Positions 9,247-18,094 of a stretch of 64,000 nucleotides of DNA are shown here, piece by piece. A program made the position numbers and the translations under genes. The stretch comes from JAWLCA01 sp041687395 (GTDB lineage Bacteria; Pseudomonadota; Alphaproteobacteria; Rhodobacterales; Rhodobacteraceae): contig JAWLCA010000010.1 of assembly GCA_041687395.1 (NCBI GenBank), positions 62,001 through 126,000 on the forward strand. The letters run 5' to 3'. The notes beneath the pieces are model-generated. The model had not been told where the DNA came from. It saw only the letters and a list, made by a program, of their open reading frames with translations, and searched no databases. Each line of letters begins with the position of its first letter. The first letter of the stretch is position 1.

Positions 9247-10256
9247 CAGCCGCGCCGCAACCGTTGGGTGATCTGCGCCATGATCGCCACCGCGATCTCG
9301 GCCGGCGACTGTGCCCCGATGTCCAGCCCTACCGGCGCGTGGATTCGCGCGATTGCAGCCTCGTCCACCCCCGCAGCCCGCAGCCGGTCCAGCCGCTTGG
9401 CATGGGTCCGGGTGGAGCCGAGGCACCCGAGGTAGAAGCAATCCGATGCCAGCGCGGTCTGGATCGCGGGATCATCCAGCTTGGGGTCGTGGGTCAGCGT
9501 GACCACGGCGGTGCGCGCGTCCAGCCGCTGGCTGCGCAAGGCGTCGTCGGGCCAGTCGTGCAGGATCGTCTCGCCCGGGAACCGCGCCGCGGCCCCGAAT
9601 GTCTCGCGCGGGTCGATCAGCACCGGGTCGTAGCCGCAGGCCCGCGCCATGGCGACCAGAGGCTGGGCAATGTGCACCGCACCGACGACGATCATGCGAA
9701 GCGGCGGGTTGTGGATGGCGATGAACTCCGCCCCCTCCACGCCCGAACGGTCGGACCGGAACCGCGCGGCCAATGCCTCGTCTCCCGGCGACTTCTCCAG
9801 ATGCCGCTCCAGATGCCGCGCGCCATCGTGCAACCCAGCGATCAGGGCCACGGGGCGCCGCTCCGCCCGGGCGGCGACCAGATCGGCCAGCACATCCTCG
9901 GGCAGCGCACTGCCCACGGGATCGACCAGCACCCGGATCGTGCCGCCACAGGCCAGCCCCACAGCAAAAGCCTCGTCGTCACTCACCCCAAAGGTCAGAA
10001 GCCGTGGCTGCCCGTCAGCCAGTGCGTCCGTCGCCTCGACCACCACCGCGCCCTCGACGCAGCCGCCCGAAACCGAGCCCATGATCTCGCCCGCGCCGGA
10101 AATCGCCAACTGGCTGCCAACGGGGCGCGGCGCGCTGCCCCATGTCTCCACCACGGTCGCAAGCGCGGCGCCCCGCCCTGCCCGGTGCCAGTCGAGTGCG
10201 ATCTCGGGGATGCTCTCGTGCGCGACCCTGTCGCCTGATGTCTGATGTTCTGCCAT
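9246..10256 (-). CDS. XdhC/CoxI family molybdenum-enzyme maturation factor
   Basis: This 336-residue protein has the XdhC N-terminal domain (GAALATVVETWGSAPRPVGS, SVSGGCVEGAVVVEA, ACGGTIRVLVDPVG) and the C-terminal Rossmann-like XdhC domain (RMIVVGAVHIAQPLVAMA, LGCLGSTRTHAKRLDRL). Family members bind sulfurated molybdenum cofactor and load it into xanthine or CO dehydrogenases. The ATG at 10256 is preferred over an upstream GTG at 10277 because GGAGG lies 7 nt before it. It is coupled to the downstream molybdopterin-binding gene. The client enzyme is not in view. Confidence 0.88.
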
Positions 10257-10320
10257 AGCCCCCTCCGCCCGGCGCACCCATCATGGGACAATCAGCGCGC
10301 AACCGAAAGGGGGGAGAGGC

Positions 10321-10809
10321 TCAGGTCTCGACGTCGCTGCGGATTTGCGCGCCCTGCACTTCCATCAGCTTGTTCATGTAGGCTTCCAGGATCGTCGGCG
10401 GCGGCGCGGGCGCAAGCTTCACGCGCAGCAGGCTCGATCCCTCCTGGCTGTAATTGTACTTCGACTTGTAGGACGCGTTGACCGAGGCCGAGAACGGGCC
10501 GAAGCCGCCCTTGGCGCTGAAACTTCCCGATTTCTCGGTGCTGCGCGCCATCGAGATCGCCATCTTCACTTCGATGATCGCCTCCTGGAACTGGTAGAAC
10601 CCGGGAAAGAAGCCCATCGCGATCAGGGGGTATTCCTTGGTCTTGGTCGGGTCGGCCAGATCGGGAAGGGTGATGTTCGTCTCAGCCATGAACTCTGCCA
10701 CCTTGGTCGAGTTCACGTCGAGCTGGGTCTGACCCTCTGCGATGGCCAGCGCCAGCTTCTGGGTCATTTCGGCAAAGGGGACGTTCAGAAGTTCCTGTCC
10801 GATGCTCAT
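10321..10809 (-). CDS. DUF2589-like protein, third gene of an uncharacterised triad
   Basis: This 162-residue protein has a helical N-terminus (MSIGQELLNVPFAEMTQKLA) and a beta-rich C-terminal half with Ser/Lys/Tyr strands (FSASVNASYKSKYNYSQEGS) ending in LRVKLAPAPPPTILEAY. This layout resembles DUF2589-type proteins, an assignment made from memory of the pattern and not searched. It has no signal peptide and no membrane segment. It is the last gene of a minus-strand operon with two smaller proteins of similar design. Function is unknown. Confidence 0.6.
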   Translation of the reverse strand: MSIGQELLNVPFAEMTQKLALAIAEGQTQLDVNSTKVAEFMAETNITLPDLADPTKTKEYPLIAMGFFPGFYQFQEAIIEVKMAISMARSTEKSGSFSAKGGFGPFSASVNASYKSKYNYSQEGSSLLRVKLAPAPPPTILEAYMNKLMEVQGAQIRSDVET

Positions 10810-10841
10810 CGCTCATCCTCCTTGGACATGGATTGGGGCCG

Positions 10842-11522
10842 TCACTCCAGCTTTCTGACAGTTGCCGCGCGGCGCAGGGTAAAGCGCACGCGTGTTGCGG
10901 ATTCGGCGCCGGCAAGCTTCGTGGCGTCCAGCCCCATCACCACCTCATTGTTGCGCGTTCCCAGCGCCCCGCGCACCTCGACCTCGACATCGTCGATCTC
11001 GAAGCCCTCGGGCACCTCGGCCGCCGCGACATCCCTGGCGAAGGTGCGGAACAACTCGTTCGTCGGCACGACCTGCTGGGTGGCCCGACTGGCCTGCTGT
11101 TCCTTCTGCACCTGCTCCAGCAGTGCCTCGGTCGCGCGCAGCCGTGCCAGCGCCTGGCTGCGCTCGAACTCGACCGACTGCACCTTCTGCAGCAGATCGG
11201 GGCTGACCCGCTCCGTGCCGCCGGCAGACTCGCGCGCGGCCTTCAGCGCCTCTTCCAGCCGACCGGTCTCGGCCTTCAGTTGGGCGACCTGCTGGCCTTC
11301 GTCCGCCAGCTTCTGGTTCAACGCCTCGGCCTGCCGCTGCTGGACCGCGAGCGCGGCGGTTGCGTTGCGCAGCTTGGCCGCCAGATCGTTCTTTTCGGCC
11401 TCGACCGTCTTGAACTCGGCGCCCATGGTCTCGATCGCCTTGGTCAGCTCGGTGCGCAGACGCGCCTCGTTCATCGTGTCGATGCGAAGGCGCGAAAGAC
11501 GGGTCAACTCGCGCGAGGGCAT
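10842..11522 (-). CDS. Coiled-coil protein with C-terminal beta domain, middle gene of triad
   Basis: This 226-residue protein is a long predicted coiled coil from about residue 15 to 150 (KTVEAEKNDLAAKLRNATAA, QLKAETGRLEEALKAARESA). A roughly 70-residue C-terminal domain follows (GFEIDDVEVEVRGALGTRNN, then ESATRVRFTLRRAATVRKLE). The closing strand pattern is like that of both neighbours, suggesting that the three share a beta-sandwich module. It lies 3 nt after the upstream gene and 32 nt before the next, so an operon is likely. No known family is recognised. Confidence 0.6.
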   Translation of the reverse strand: MPSRELTRLSRLRIDTMNEARLRTELTKAIETMGAEFKTVEAEKNDLAAKLRNATAALAVQQRQAEALNQKLADEGQQVAQLKAETGRLEEALKAARESAGGTERVSPDLLQKVQSVEFERSQALARLRATEALLEQVQKEQQASRATQQVVPTNELFRTFARDVAAAEVPEGFEIDDVEVEVRGALGTRNNEVVMGLDATKLAGAESATRVRFTLRRAATVRKLE

Positions 11523-11525
11523 GGC

Positions 11526-11903
11526 CTAGCCTTCCGATGCGGGGTCGATCGCCATCGGCACCGGGCCGGGGGCGAAGGTCAGCTTCAGCTGTGATGTCCC
11601 CTCGGTCACCGTGCGCCCGACGACCCTCGCCTTGGCGTTCACCGGCGTGCCGAAGAAGCGGAACTTGCCGCGCGCGGTGCGGTCCTCCTCGATCTGAAGG
11701 GTCATCTTCAGGTCGACCTGGACGTCCTGCATGTGAAAGAAAGTGGGCATCACGCCGGACTTGACCAGCTCTTCGGGCCAGCTTCGGATCATCTCGGCTT
11801 GGGCGGCTGACAGGGCCTGCGACGCCTCTGCGACGCTGCGACCGACTTCGGATATCATCGACGCCACCGGGGCGATCAGCACCTCGTCAATCCGGTCGGC
11901 CAT
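11526..11903 (-). CDS. Small DUF2589-like protein, first gene of triad
   Basis: This 125-residue protein has an amphipathic N-terminal helix (ISEVGRSVAEASQALSAAQA) followed by the beta pattern FFHMQDVQVDLKMTLQIEED and SQLKLTFAPGPVPMAI, parallel to the downstream 162-residue protein (IIEVKMAISMARS and LRVKLAPAPPP). It opens the three-gene minus-strand operon. Function unknown; the shared architecture suggests the products assemble together. Confidence 0.6.
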   Translation of the reverse strand: MADRIDEVLIAPVASMISEVGRSVAEASQALSAAQAEMIRSWPEELVKSGVMPTFFHMQDVQVDLKMTLQIEEDRTARGKFRFFGTPVNAKARVVGRTVTEGTSQLKLTFAPGPVPMAIDPASEG

Positions 11904-11988
11904 GGAAACACCCGTTCTGTAAACACCTTACGGCTACACCCGGGGTTGATTCGTTGCAAGCAGCCCGACATCCGGCGGAAGAGCTTGC

Positions 11989-12435
11989 CTAGCCGTAAAG
12001 CGCCGCCGCCCGGCGTTCGAAGGCGCGCACTATCCGTTGCATCGCCTCGTTGAACACCACGCCGATGATCTTCTGCAGCAGGGCGTTTCGGAACTCGAAA
12101 TCGACGTGGAAATCCACTTCCGATCCGCCTTCGGGCAGGTCGGTGAACTGCCAGTGGCTTTTCAGATAGCGGAACGGCCCGTCCAGATATTCGGTATCGA
12201 TGCGCTTTCGGTCGGGCCACAGCGTCACCCGGCTGCCAAAGCGTTCGCGGAACACCTTGAAGCTGATGACCAGATCCGCCTCCATGACCTCGCCGCCGTC
12301 GAAGGGCGTGCGCGACCGGATCCGGGCGGCGGCGTTCCACGGCAGGAACTCCGGGTAGCTGCCGACATCCGCCACCAGATCGTACATCTGCTGCGCGCTG
12401 TAGGGGACGTTGCGTTTTTCGGCGTGGCTGGGCAT
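11989..12435 (-). CDS. COQ10/RatA-like START-domain (polyketide cyclase-type) protein
   Basis: This 148-residue single-domain protein is of the SRPBCC/START superfamily closest to COQ10 and RatA: KRNVPYSAQQMYDLVADVGS, YPEFLPWNAAARI and a final helix VVFNEAMQRIVRAFERRAAA. In alphaproteobacteria such proteins are linked to ubiquinone binding and respiratory function; E. coli RatA is instead described as a ribosome-association toxin. Length and conserved ends are complete. It is divergent from hpt, 69 nt away. Confidence 0.85.
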   Translation of the reverse strand: MPSHAEKRNVPYSAQQMYDLVADVGSYPEFLPWNAAARIRSRTPFDGGEVMEADLVISFKVFRERFGSRVTLWPDRKRIDTEYLDGPFRYLKSHWQFTDLPEGGSEVDFHVDFEFRNALLQKIIGVVFNEAMQRIVRAFERRAAALYG

Positions 12436-12504
12436 GTCTTGGCGGTGCTGCGTTCGGGTGGCGCGCTATGTCGGCCAAGGGGGCCGCGAAATCAAGGGGC
12501 CGCA

Positions 12505-13050
12505 ATGCCACAGAGACCCTATGTCATCGATCAGCTGATCTCGGCCAAGTCCATCGCCGCGCGGGTCGAGGCGCTGGCGCGCGAGATCACGACGCACTTC
12601 GCCGGCACCGACAAGCTGGTCGTGGTGGGCCTCTTGCGCGGCTCCTTCGTCTTCATCGCCGATCTCGTGCGCGAGCTCGATCTGCCGGTCGAGGTCGATT
12701 TCCTCGAAGCCTCCAGCTACGGCGACGCGCTGCAATCCAGCCGCGAGGTGCGCATCCTGAAAGACTTGCGCGGCGAGATCGCAGGCCGGGACGTGCTGGT
12801 GGTAGAGGATATCGTCGATACCGGCTTCACGCTCCATCACGTTGTGAACCTGTTGCGCAGTCGCGAACCAAAGCGGCTGGAGGTCTGCGCCCTGCTCGAC
12901 AAGCCCTCGCGCCGCGAGGTTGACATCCGCGCCACCTGGACAGGGTTCGAGATCCCCGACGAATTCGTCGTCGGCTACGGCATCGACTACGCACAACGAA
13001 ACCGCAACCTCCCCTACATCGGCAAGGTCCGATTCACCGGTGAGGGTTGA
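12505..13050 (+). CDS. hpt: Hypoxanthine phosphoribosyltransferase
   Basis: This 181-residue purine-salvage enzyme converts hypoxanthine (and guanine) with PRPP into IMP or GMP. The PRPP loop VLVVEDIVDTGFTLHHVVN is clear, as are LVVVGLLRGSFVFIADLVRE and the base-contacting EIPDEFVVGYGIDYAQRNRN. The start ATG at 12505 gives the usual family length; the reading frame stays open further upstream, but that part runs antisense through the COQ10-like gene. A single gene with no operon partner. Confidence 0.92.
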   Translation: MPQRPYVIDQLISAKSIAARVEALAREITTHFAGTDKLVVVGLLRGSFVFIADLVRELDLPVEVDFLEASSYGDALQSSREVRILKDLRGEIAGRDVLVVEDIVDTGFTLHHVVNLLRSREPKRLEVCALLDKPSRREVDIRATWTGFEIPDEFVVGYGIDYAQRNRNLPYIGKVRFTGEG

Positions 13051-13160
13051 TCGGCGCGATTTCCGGACAGCCTCACGCCCGTGTCGTTTGACTGTCACCG
13101 GACAGATGCTAGCCTGCAATCACGTTCATCAGGAAATCCATCCCGAACCGGAGTTACCCC

Positions 13161-13619
13161 ATGCCCCATTTCCGCACCCTTTCCGTTGCCGCCGCTGCCC
13201 TGACCCTGGGCCTTGCCCCGGCCATCGCCAACGAACAGGCGATCGAGGCCCGGCAGGGCCAGTTCAAGCTTTTCGGTGCGCACCTTGGCCAACTGGTCCC
13301 GATGGTCCGCGGCGAGGTGGAGTATGACGCCGAGCGCGCCGCCGCGGCCGCCGCGAACCTCGCCGCCGTCGCCTCGCAGACGCAGGAACCCTATATTTGG
13401 GTCGAAGGCACCGACACGATGTCGGTCGATGGTACCCGCGCCCTTCCGGACATCTGGGACAACATGGACGATTTCGCCCAGAAATACGCCGATCTTCAGG
13501 CCGCCACCGTCGCCCTGCGCGATGCCGCCGGCACCGATCTGGCGGCCCTTCAGGGTGCACTCGGCACCGTCGGCAACGCCTGCAGCGCCTGCCACGATCT
13601 TTATCGCGAGCCGCAATAA
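13161..13619 (+). CDS. Cytochrome c' family periplasmic protein
   Basis: This 152-residue protein has a signal peptide (FRTLSVAAAALTLGLAPAIA) and a single C-terminal heme-binding CSACH motif six residues from the end (HDLYREPQ). The fold is the four-helix bundle of cytochrome c'/c-556, indicated by IEARQGQFKLFGAHLGQLVP and the C-terminal heme. Such proteins bind NO or shuttle electrons in the periplasm. It is followed 9 nt later by a diheme cytochrome, so the pair is probably cotranscribed and may form one electron path. Confidence 0.87.
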   Translation: MPHFRTLSVAAAALTLGLAPAIANEQAIEARQGQFKLFGAHLGQLVPMVRGEVEYDAERAAAAAANLAAVASQTQEPYIWVEGTDTMSVDGTRALPDIWDNMDDFAQKYADLQAATVALRDAAGTDLAALQGALGTVGNACSACHDLYREPQ

Positions 13620-13628
13620 GCCCGCCCG

Positions 13629-14519
13629 ATGCTGCGCCTGATCGGCACCCTCGCAGTTCTCGGATTTTTCGGCGGCGCAGTCTTCTGGCTGCTCACCCGC
13701 GCCGTTCCGCTGGACGAGGGTACGATGGCCGGTCGTACCGGCGATGCCGATCAGGGCGCGCTGGTCTTCCATGCCGCGGGCTGCGCCTCCTGCCACACGG
13801 CCGAGGGGGCGGAGCCTTCGGATACCCCCGTTCTGTCTGGGGGGCGCCGGTTCGTGTCGGATTTCGGCACCTTCATCGCCCCCAACATCTCGCCCGATTC
13901 GACCCACGGCATCGGTGATTGGTCGACCGAAGATCTGGCCAACGCGCTGATCCGGGGTCTGTCCCCCGAAGGCGAGCACTACTACCCGGCCTTCCCCTAT
14001 ACGTCTTATGCCACGATGGAGTTGCAGGACGTGGCCGACCTGCACGCCTTTCTCGCCACACTCCCAACCTCAGATCAGCCGAACCAGCCGCACGAGGTCG
14101 GCTTTCCCTTCACGCTTCGCCGCGGCATCGGCCTGTGGAAGGCGATGAACGAAGGTGGCGGCTGGGTCCTGGACGGCGAACTGGAGCCGATCGAGGCGCG
14201 CGGCCGCTACCTTGTCGAATCGCTGGCCCACTGCGGCGAATGCCACACCCCGCGCGACGTCTTCGGCGGCCTGCGCTACGAGGAATGGCTCGCCGGCGCG
14301 CCCAACCCGTCGGGCGACGGTCGCATCCCCAACATCACACCGGCCGAGCTGAACTGGTCCGACACCGACCTTAAGACCTATTTCACCCTGGGCTTCACGC
14401 CCGAATTCGACACCGCGGGCGGCACCATGGCGGCAGTGGTCAAGAACCTCGCCCGCCTGCCTGAAGAAGACCTTGACGCGATCATCGCCTATCTTCGGCT
14501 GGTCCGCCCGGTGGAGTGA
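13629..14519 (+). CDS. Membrane-anchored diheme cytochrome c
   Basis: This 296-residue protein has an N-terminal membrane anchor (IGTLAVLGFFGGAVFWLLT) and two c-type heme motifs, CASCH (about residue 57) and CGECH (about residue 202). Each belongs to a class I cytochrome domain, with candidate methionine ligands such as YATMELQDVADLHAFLATLP and GGTMAAVVKNLARLPEEDL. The two-domain layout resembles the cytochrome subunits of alcohol/aldehyde dehydrogenase-type complexes, but no dehydrogenase subunit is adjacent. Its neighbour is the cytochrome c' gene 9 nt upstream. Confidence 0.85.
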   Translation: MLRLIGTLAVLGFFGGAVFWLLTRAVPLDEGTMAGRTGDADQGALVFHAAGCASCHTAEGAEPSDTPVLSGGRRFVSDFGTFIAPNISPDSTHGIGDWSTEDLANALIRGLSPEGEHYYPAFPYTSYATMELQDVADLHAFLATLPTSDQPNQPHEVGFPFTLRRGIGLWKAMNEGGGWVLDGELEPIEARGRYLVESLAHCGECHTPRDVFGGLRYEEWLAGAPNPSGDGRIPNITPAELNWSDTDLKTYFTLGFTPEFDTAGGTMAAVVKNLARLPEEDLDAIIAYLRLVRPVE

Positions 14520-14677
14520 CACTGCGTTCAGCCGGGCCGGGCCGGTGAGCCGCAACCAGAGGTCAATCCTCTCTGGGTCAGGGAATATGGGGCTCGCACT
14601 CGTGCTTTCCGTGGGCGCGCTCCCTCGGTTGCGCGTTGCGCCGGGTGCCGGGGCAGCACGCGCTGGTGCCACCGCTC

Positions 14678-14721
14678 TGGTGGCAGGATGGTGGCGCCTT
14701 GGTGGCAGGCTGGTGGCACCC
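14678..14721. repeat. 22-nt imperfect tandem duplication downstream of tgt
   Basis: TGGTGGCAGGATGGTGGCGCCT is followed directly by TGGTGGCAGGCTGGTGGCACCC (three mismatches). It sits in the gap between two convergent genes. Each unit itself contains two TGGTGGC blocks. No function is evident. The rest of the 14520-14737 gap holds no gene that I can support. Confidence 0.75.
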
Positions 14722-14737
14722 GGAGTCCGGGCCTGCC

Positions 14738-15862
14738 TTACAGCGGCTCGATGTCCCCCTCGGCCCATCCCGCCCGCGCCGCGGCGGCGAACTCCGCAAG
14801 CCGGTCGGCCGCGATAGCCCCCCTCATGCCACCCATAAGATCCTGATAATATTGAAGGTTATGCCAGGTCAGCAGCATCGCTCCGATGATCTCTCCGGCG
14901 CGGACGACGTGATGCAGATAAGCCCGCGAATACCCCCGGCAGGCCGGGCAGACGCAATCCTCCGTCAGCGGGCGCGGATCGTCTTTATGACGTGCATTCT
15001 TGAGGTTAAGCGCCCCTCTTGAAGTGAACGCCTGCCCCGTTCGCCCCGATCGGGTCGGCAGCACGCAGTCCATCATGTCGATGCCCCGCTCCACCGCGCC
15101 CAGAATATCATCTGGCTTCCCTACCCCCATGAGATATCTGGGTTTTTCCTCGGGCAACATGCCAGGCGCATAGTCCAGAACGCCGAACATCGCCTCCTGC
15201 CCCTCGCCGACGGCAAGCCCGCCGACCGCAAAGCCATGAAAGTCAATTTCCCTAAGTTTCTCGGCGCTTTCCGCCCGAAGTTCAGGATAGACGGAACCCT
15301 GCTGTATCCCGAACAACGCATGCCCCGGCCGATCCCCGAACGCCTCGCGCGACCGCCGCGCCCACCGCATCGACAACTCCATCGACCCCCGCGCGACCTT
15401 CTCATCGGCCGGAAACGGCGTGCATTCGTCGAATGCCATCACAATGTCCGATCCCAGAAGCTTCTGAATTTCCATGCTTCTTTCGGGCGTCAGCAAGTGC
15501 CGGGCTCCGTCGATGTGGCTTTGGAAACTCACGCCCTCCTCAGTCAGCTTGCGCAGGTCCGCCAGGCTCATCACCTGAAACCCCCCCGAATCCGTCAGGA
15601 TCGGCCGGTCCCAATTCATGAACCTGTGCAGCCCCCCCAGCCCCGCGATGCGTTCCGCCGTCGGCCGCAACATCAGGTGATAGGTGTTTCCCAGCAGGAT
15701 ATCCGCCCCAGTCGCCCGCACGCTCTCCGGAAGCATCGCTTTCACAGTCGCCGCCGTCCCAACCGGCATGAAGGCGGGCGTGCGGATTTCACCGCGCGGC
15801 GTCTGGATCACCCCTGTCCGCGCCCTCCCGTCCCGCGCTGAAATCTCAAAGGAAAATCCCAT
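14738..15862 (-). CDS. tgt: tRNA-guanine transglycosylase
   Basis: This 374-residue enzyme exchanges guanine-34 of GUN-anticodon tRNAs for preQ1 in queuosine synthesis. Visible motifs are ILTDSGGFQVMSLADLRK (catalytic Asp and substrate pocket), GGLAVGEGQEAMF, the second catalytic region DCVLPTRSGRTGQAFTSRGA and the zinc site CVCPACRGYSRAYLHHVVRA. Length is standard. Divergent from the Fe-S assembly gene on the plus strand. Confidence 0.95.
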   Translation of the reverse strand: MGFSFEISARDGRARTGVIQTPRGEIRTPAFMPVGTAATVKAMLPESVRATGADILLGNTYHLMLRPTAERIAGLGGLHRFMNWDRPILTDSGGFQVMSLADLRKLTEEGVSFQSHIDGARHLLTPERSMEIQKLLGSDIVMAFDECTPFPADEKVARGSMELSMRWARRSREAFGDRPGHALFGIQQGSVYPELRAESAEKLREIDFHGFAVGGLAVGEGQEAMFGVLDYAPGMLPEEKPRYLMGVGKPDDILGAVERGIDMMDCVLPTRSGRTGQAFTSRGALNLKNARHKDDPRPLTEDCVCPACRGYSRAYLHHVVRAGEIIGAMLLTWHNLQYYQDLMGGMRGAIAADRLAEFAAAARAGWAEGDIEPL

Positions 15863-15950
15863 GCCGCTGCCTTTTCACCCATTCCTGTCCACCACTGGAC
15901 GCGCCGCCCACATATCCTTATATCTTTCGTCAGGAACAGGCGAGGCCGTG

Positions 15951-16313
15951 ATGACAGCACAATCCGACCGGATCGAGGGCGCACCGCTGATCCGACCCTC
16001 CACCACAGATCACCCGCTCTACGATCAGGTCGTCGAGGCATGCAAAAGCGTGTTCGACCCCGAGATCCCGGTGAACATCTACGATCTGGGGCTGATCTAC
16101 ACTATTGAAATCAGTCCGGAAAATGAGGTTCATATCATCATGACGCTGACCGCCCCGGGCTGCCCTGTCGCGGGCGAGATGCCGGGCTGGGTAGCCAATG
16201 CCGTCGAACCGCTGGCGGGCGTCAAGCAGGTCGATGTCGAAATGACGTTCGAGCCGCAATGGGGCATGGACATGATGTCGGACGAGGCGCGGCTGGAACT
16301 CGGCTTCATGTGA
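15951..16313 (+). CDS. SUF-type Fe-S assembly protein of the DUF59/MIP18 family
   Basis: This 120-residue protein belongs to the DUF59/MIP18 family (SufT/PaaD-like): VDPEIPVNIYDLGL-type motif (FDPEIPVNIYDLGLIYTIEI) and the cysteine motif TLTAPGCPVAGEMPGWVANA. Members help mature Fe-S proteins. The start at 15951 was chosen because it gives family length; GTG at 15948 is the codon just before. It ends exactly where the acetyltransferase gene begins. An IscA-type gene lies 0.6 kb downstream, supporting a Fe-S role. Confidence 0.85.
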   Translation: MTAQSDRIEGAPLIRPSTTDHPLYDQVVEACKSVFDPEIPVNIYDLGLIYTIEISPENEVHIIMTLTAPGCPVAGEMPGWVANAVEPLAGVKQVDVEMTFEPQWGMDMMSDEARLELGFM

Positions 16314-16856
16314 ATGACGCCGTTCGAAGCGATGCGCGCCGGCCAGCCCTATGACGCCGGCGACCCCGAACTTGTGTCCATGCGCAGAGCCGCGCAGCGG
16401 CTTATGCGGGATTACAATGCCACCATTTTCGCCGATGAAACCCGCGCTGCCATTCTTGCGGAACTTCTCGGCACCTGGTCCGGCGCGGCAATCCGTGCGC
16501 CATTCTACGTGGATTATGGCCGCAACATCCACTTTGCCCCCGGTTGCTTCGTGAACTACGGCGCCGTCATGCTGGATGTGGCCGAAATCCGCATCGGGGA
16601 AGGCACCCAGATCGGCCCATGTGTGCAGATGCTCACCGCAGACCACCCGCGCGCGGCCGCCGAACGGGCCACGGGCCTCGAATGGGGGCGCCCGATCAGC
16701 GTGGGCAGCAACGTCTGGATCGGCGGTGGCGCGATTCTGCTGCCCGGCGTCAGCATCGGCAATGACGCAATCGTCGGCGCGGGGTCCGTCGTGACCCGTG
16801 ACGTTGCCGCAGGCGCAACCGTCGCAGGAAATCCGGCACGGCCCCTGCATCCTTGA
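16314..16856 (+). CDS. Sugar O-acetyltransferase (maltose acetyltransferase/NodL type)
   Basis: This 180-residue hexapeptide-repeat acetyltransferase uses acetyl-CoA to acetylate sugars. The N-terminal Mac domain (MRAGQPYDAGDPELVSMRRA) and the left-handed beta-helix repeats with the catalytic His region (MLTADHPR) and IGGGAILLPGVSIGNDAIVG are present. ATG follows the previous stop with no gap, suggesting translational coupling, though the substrate has no obvious link with the flanking Fe-S assembly genes. Confidence 0.87.
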   Translation: MTPFEAMRAGQPYDAGDPELVSMRRAAQRLMRDYNATIFADETRAAILAELLGTWSGAAIRAPFYVDYGRNIHFAPGCFVNYGAVMLDVAEIRIGEGTQIGPCVQMLTADHPRAAAERATGLEWGRPISVGSNVWIGGGAILLPGVSIGNDAIVGAGSVVTRDVAAGATVAGNPARPLHP

Positions 16857-16905
16857 GAAACCCGCGTGCAAGGCTTACCTTCGCATGAAGACGAAAGGAG
16901 CTTTC

Positions 16906-17271
16906 ATGTTCGGCATTCCCGGCAAATCCCCCGTTACCCTGACGCCCCGCGCCACGGCGCAGATTCTGCGCCTGATGCAGCAGCAGGGCAGCAGCGGTCT
17001 ACGCATCGGCGTCAAGAAGGGCGGCTGCGCGGGGATGGAATACACGATGGACTACGTCTCCGAGATGGACCCGCATGACGAAGTGGTGGAGCAGGACGGT
17101 GCGCGGGTCATGATCGCCCCGATGGCGCAAATGTTCCTGTTCGGCACCGAGATCGACTATGAGGTCGGTCTGCTGGAATCGGGCTTCAAGTTCCGCAACC
17201 CGAATGTGGTCGAAGCCTGCGGCTGTGGCGAGTCGATCAAGTTCCGCGAAGACGCGCCCGCGGCTGAATAG
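16906..17271 (+). CDS. Iron-sulfur cluster assembly accessory protein (IscA/SufA, HesB family)
   Basis: This 121-residue A-type carrier has the three conserved cysteines: one in KKGGCAGMEYTM and two in EACGCGESI near the C-terminus. A-type proteins deliver clusters to target proteins. ATG at 16906 follows AAAGGAG; an upstream reading that starts in the acetyltransferase gene is unsupported. Together with the DUF59 gene it forms a Fe-S assembly neighbourhood. Confidence 0.92.
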   Translation: MFGIPGKSPVTLTPRATAQILRLMQQQGSSGLRIGVKKGGCAGMEYTMDYVSEMDPHDEVVEQDGARVMIAPMAQMFLFGTEIDYEVGLLESGFKFRNPNVVEACGCGESIKFREDAPAAE

Positions 17272-17329
17272 GCCCGCTTTACCACTTTGCCCGGCTGCGC
17301 TACCCCTTGGCAAAGCCACGGAGGTCTAC

Positions 17330-18076
17330 ATGGCGCGCAAGTTCCTTGCCGGTAACTGGAAGATGAACGGAAACCGCGCAGCGCTCGACGAAGTGCGGCG
17401 CTTGATCGCCGCTCATCCTGAACCCACCGTCGATTTGGTTCTCTGCCCGCCCGCCACGCTGATCGCTGAGATGGCCGAACTAACGCGCGGCCATGCCCTT
17501 CAGATCGGCGCGCAAGATTGTCACTCGGCCGAGAAAGGCGCTCACACCGGTGACATTTCGGCGCCGATCCTTGCAGACGCCGGCGCGCGGCACGTGATCC
17601 TTGGTCATTCCGAACGCCGGGCCGATCACAACGAAACCGACTCTCAGATAGCAGGAAAGCTGGCGGCGGCCCAGGCCGCAGGGCTGACTCCGATCCTGTG
17701 CATCGGAGAAACCCTGCAGCAGCGCGATCAGGGCCAGACGCTCGATGTCGTGACCGCGCAGCTGAGTGGATCGATTCCCAAGATCACCGACCCGGAACGC
17801 ATCGTCGTGGCTTACGAACCTGTCTGGGCCATTGGAACCGGCCGCGTTGCCGCACCGGAACAGATCGCGGAAGTGCACGACGCGCTGCGAGAGGCGCTGC
17901 ACCACCGCTTTGGCCACCGCGCAAAGGACATCCCGCTGCTCTATGGAGGGTCCGTCAATCCGGGGAACGCAGCGGCCATCTTCGCGGTCGACAACGTCGA
18001 CGGCGCGCTGGTCGGAGGCGCGTCGCTGAAAGCGGGGGATTTCGGGGCGATCCTGGAGGCACTGCAGGCCGCCTGA
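17330..18076 (+). CDS. tpiA: Triosephosphate isomerase
   Basis: This 248-residue TIM-barrel enzyme interconverts dihydroxyacetone phosphate and glyceraldehyde 3-phosphate. FLAGNWKMNG near the start, HVILGHSERR (electrophilic His), IVVAYEPVWAIGTGRVA (catalytic Glu, loop 6) and LLYGGSVNPGNA are all present. The ATG at 17330 lies after GGAGG; a longer reading extends into the preceding gene and is rejected. Confidence 0.96.
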   Translation: MARKFLAGNWKMNGNRAALDEVRRLIAAHPEPTVDLVLCPPATLIAEMAELTRGHALQIGAQDCHSAEKGAHTGDISAPILADAGARHVILGHSERRADHNETDSQIAGKLAAAQAAGLTPILCIGETLQQRDQGQTLDVVTAQLSGSIPKITDPERIVVAYEPVWAIGTGRVAAPEQIAEVHDALREALHHRFGHRAKDIPLLYGGSVNPGNAAAIFAVDNVDGALVGGASLKAGDFGAILEALQAA

Positions 18077-18094
18077 ACCACCCCGAAAGAGCGA

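Noticed and set aside
14520..14737. Possible tRNA or small RNA gene between the diheme cytochrome gene and tgt
   Set aside because: No cloverleaf arms or T-loop sequence could be found; only the 22-nt tandem repeat stands out.
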